A DNA stretch of 64,000 nt from Acholoe squamosa (lineage: Eukaryota > Annelida > Polychaeta > Phyllodocida > Polynoidae): contig OX439043.1 of the NCBI GenBank assembly GCA_949317995.1, forward strand, positions 56,065,339-56,129,338, given 5' to 3'. Positions 61,086-64,000 of the stretch are shown here, one piece after another. Both the position numbers and the translations under genes were made by a program. The notes beneath the pieces are model-generated. The model was not told where the DNA came from. It saw only the letters and a list, made by a program, of their open reading frames with translations, and made no database searches. Every line of letters starts with the position of its first letter. Positions within the stretch are counted from its first letter, which is position 1.

Positions 61086-64000
61086 CTGAAATAAAGCAAA
61101 GTGTGGGTTAGAACAGTCTAGGTTGGATTTAAAACTTTCTATTACTAAAATAAAGCAAAAGATTTATACATAAACCTCCATGTTCATAAACATATCAATC
61201 AAGTTGTTTATTCAGAAATATCCATACTAAAAGCCATGTATACACTATTATGTACAAATAGCTTTTCAATTCATGCTTTTCGCGACGTTATCTGCAAAAG
61301 GCTTTGCAACCGTTACTGTAAATACATGTAATTTTACCGATAAAAGCAAGAGATCAAGATAAGCGTCCGAATCATATACATAAACAGCTGGTATCTTGTT
61401 GACACAGGTAAGCATCAAAGCTATAGACTACCTTCTTTGACCATTGAGCCACTGTTCCCTAGTCCAACTTCTGATACACTCATTGTACTTTGAGACCTAT
61501 TTTTATTTCATCACAATGATTACATGAGAAAACGGATTATGTTCCACATGTAACGGGTCTTACATAGGATATTTATTATTGTTCATAATAAAACCAAGAT
61601 CTATAGGTGGCTTTTATGTTTCTCTTCCTTTCCTTTCTCATTTTCCATTATCATATACTTAATTTCTGAGATGTTTCTAATACGGTCAGTACAGATATTT
61701 AAAGTGAAAATATCCAAATTTCACATGAAATTTCAAAACTCATCGGCCAGTTAACAAGCGTATTATTGTTAGTACAGTATATGCCTATACTTGGCAGACC
61801 ATGGACCTGGGCACATATTCCATTACATTATTTTCTCTATTTTGACCAGTGGTACTGTGGCCGTTTGAGACCATGGAGGGAGGGGGGTATTATATAATGG
61901 GCTGAGCGGTAGGAAATACGTGCCAATACACATCACACTTCCACATCCAGTTTAAGCCCTTTTCAGCCCACATGATGCTTTCAGTTTCATTACTGTATCA
62001 CCATGCATCATCTCCATCCTTTTGGGAGGATATCAAACTGATATTGATACATAAATGCAGATATGATTGATGTCGAGTTATGACATTATCTCTGTGGCTA
62101 TATCCATGCATTCTGAAGAGGTGTACAATATATGAAAGCATTATGGACTGCCCCTTAAGGTTACCGGCATTATTATAACCTGCCCAACCATGCACACTAA
62201 CCTCCTTTCCAGTACACTACTATATAGGTATGTATGGCAAGTTTTATTGAAGGTGACTTTTTTTAATTGAAGGGGGTTAGGGTTGGAAGGAGGGGTCTTA
62301 TCATGATACCCTGTTATGAAAGTTTTGAGCAGATTGCATGATTTATTTAGTTGATAAGCCTAATCAGATCTTTCTCTCATCCCATCTTGCTGTTGGTGTA
62401 ACATCAACGAAAACATTATTCAAATATGAAATATGGTTTAACGGTTTGCGATTTTAACTTACTCCCTTTACAAATTACAATTTAAGAAAAGTGATCATCC
62501 ATAAAAATAAAGGAAAAATCAATGTGATGGTCCATTCAATATCAGAGCTATAGAATCTAATTAAAGTTTTAACATGAGGAAACAGATTTCACTGGAACAA
62601 TGATTTCATGTAGTAGTGTACTGGAATCCACATGTTATCATGTATAGAGTAGTGACACCTGGTGTCTGGACGTTACGTCACGGTGGGAAGGTGTCACAGA
62701 TGTCACAGATTATAACTCTGGGAGATATCAATCCTGTAAGTTCCCACAGTTCACCACCATCACCATATGGTTATTACATACACCATAGCCTTGTAACAGT
62801 ATTAGGTATAGGGGGTAAAAGGTCAGCTTGTACATGTAGTCTTATTTGTGGCCATTTTGAAGTGGTAGGGGTGTACTGTCGAATGAAATAGGGGACACAG
62901 TACGGGTACGTTTATATATGGCACGTCTGTTACATTGAAGGTTTTAATATCCTATAAAATATCTTGCTGGTTAAAATGCTGATAAAAGCATAGAAAGTCA
63001 TTTGGGTTCAAATTCCTATCAATCAAAGCCCGTTACAGCAGCTTACATGATAAAAACTATGAACGTTATAAGCACAGAACAAAAATCATTTTAAATCATG
63101 TTAGAAATTGACATCAATTTCTGTAATTGATTCTTTAGTTGTATTTGAAGTTATCTGTGTAGTCTCAAAAACAGTGAATTCATGAAGTGTGTATACGCTG
63201 GTCTTACAGCAGGGCAGTATGTATGTGGACCTCACCTTAGCTACAGACCCAGTAGTCAGTGTGGACATGACCTCACCTAACTTACAGACACTGTGGTCAG
63301 TGTGGACATGACCTCACCTAACTTACAGACACTGTGGTCAGTGTGGACATGACCTCAACTGACCTACAGACACTGTGGTCAGTGTGGACATGACCTCACC
63401 TAACTTACAGACACTGTGGTCAGTGTGGACATGACCTCACCTAACTTACAGACACTGTGGTCAGTGTGGACATGACCTCAACTGACCTACAGACACTGTG
63501 GTCAGTGTGGACATGACCTCACCTAACTTACAGACGCTGTGGTCAGTGTGGACATGACCTCACCTAACTTACAGACACTGTGGTCAGTGTGGACATGACC
63601 TCAACTGACCTACAGACACTGTGGTCAGTGTGGACATGACCTCACCTAACTTACAGACGCTGTGGTCAGTGTGGACATGACCTCACCTAACTTACAGACG
63701 CTGTGGTCAGTGTGGACATGACCCCAACTGACCTACAGACACTGTGGTCAGTGTGGACATGACCTCACCTAACTTCAGACTCAAGATGTCATTGACATCC
63801 ACATTTTTCCGATGACGATTATTGCGATTTTTATTTTAAAGTATTTGGAAAGTGTATAGATGTAAAAAGAAATGGTGACAATTATAGATGAATATCTAAA
63901 GCTGAAGTGGGGAGGGGTTGGGGCAGGGGTTATCATCTATGGATCTACAGGCACAATATTATCAGCTGACACTTTGGGAAGAAATGTCTTTGGAGATAAT
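61086..64000. other. 5' part of SLC7 intron; no exon found
   Basis: The minus strand was searched by eye for the conserved SLC7 TM2-TM4 motifs (for example CYAELG or GGEY-type) and none was found. The remainder is AT-rich, apart from the 41-bp minisatellite at the right edge. Confidence 0.55.
63257..63780. repeat. 41-bp minisatellite with AAB higher-order repeat (123 bp)
   Basis: Thirteen units, starting every 41 bases from 63257 (63257, 63298, 63339 and so on), each beginning CAGTGTGGACATGACCTC. Type A continues CACCTAACTTACAG and type B continues AACTGACCTACAG. The order is AAB AAB AAB AAB A, so the true period is 123 bases. Some A units share an ACGCTG variant. A diverged unit precedes 63257. 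Confidence 0.97.

Overview
The window is metazoan nuclear DNA. It shows GT-AG split genes with phased introns, introns up to 15 kb, poly(A) signals instead of operons, a CR1/L2-like LINE, and many MITEs and minisatellites. Base composition, the repeat families and a class A GPCR with its whole coding region in one exon suggest a marine invertebrate such as a hemichordate, echinoderm or amphioxus. A mollusc or brachiopod cannot be excluded from sequence alone.

Three host genes are supported. (1) 3028-4056, minus: a 342-aa rhodopsin-class GPCR with its whole coding region in one exon. (2) 14987-18206, plus: one very long 3'-terminal exon with about 29 ankyrin repeats and, at its C-terminus, a SOCS box. 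This makes it a giant ASB-like substrate receptor for an elongin/cullin-5 ubiquitin ligase. Its first exon was not found. (3) 29762-61085, minus: eight exons of an SLC7 amino-acid transporter of the LAT1/LAT2 type. They join in perfect phase into 329 residues (about TM5 to the C-terminus). The N-terminal exons must lie beyond 64000.

Layout: 1-3000 intergenic with a foldback and a MITE; 3-4.2 kb GPCR; 4.3-5.4 kb a TIR element; 5.4-14.9 kb gene-poor, with microsatellites, a diverged tandem duplication and two head-to-head copies of a 750-bp TIR element; 15-18.2 kb ankyrin-SOCS exon; 18.2-20.3 kb its 3' UTR, duplicated in tandem around an array of RFX-like X-box palindromes; 20.3-29.7 kb no recognised gene, two MITEs; 29.7-64 kb SLC7 exons and introns. 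The introns hold a decayed LINE, piggyBac-like foldback elements with TTAA targets, a long hairpin, a dispersed repeat pair and two minisatellites, each with a three-unit higher-order repeat.

The genes have no evident joint pathway. The most unusual items are the ankyrin-SOCS protein, with its two-repeat (about 66-aa) internal rhythm, its duplicated 3' UTR with X-boxes, the 44.4-kb hairpin, the 57.6-58.0 kb palindromic element and the two higher-order minisatellites.
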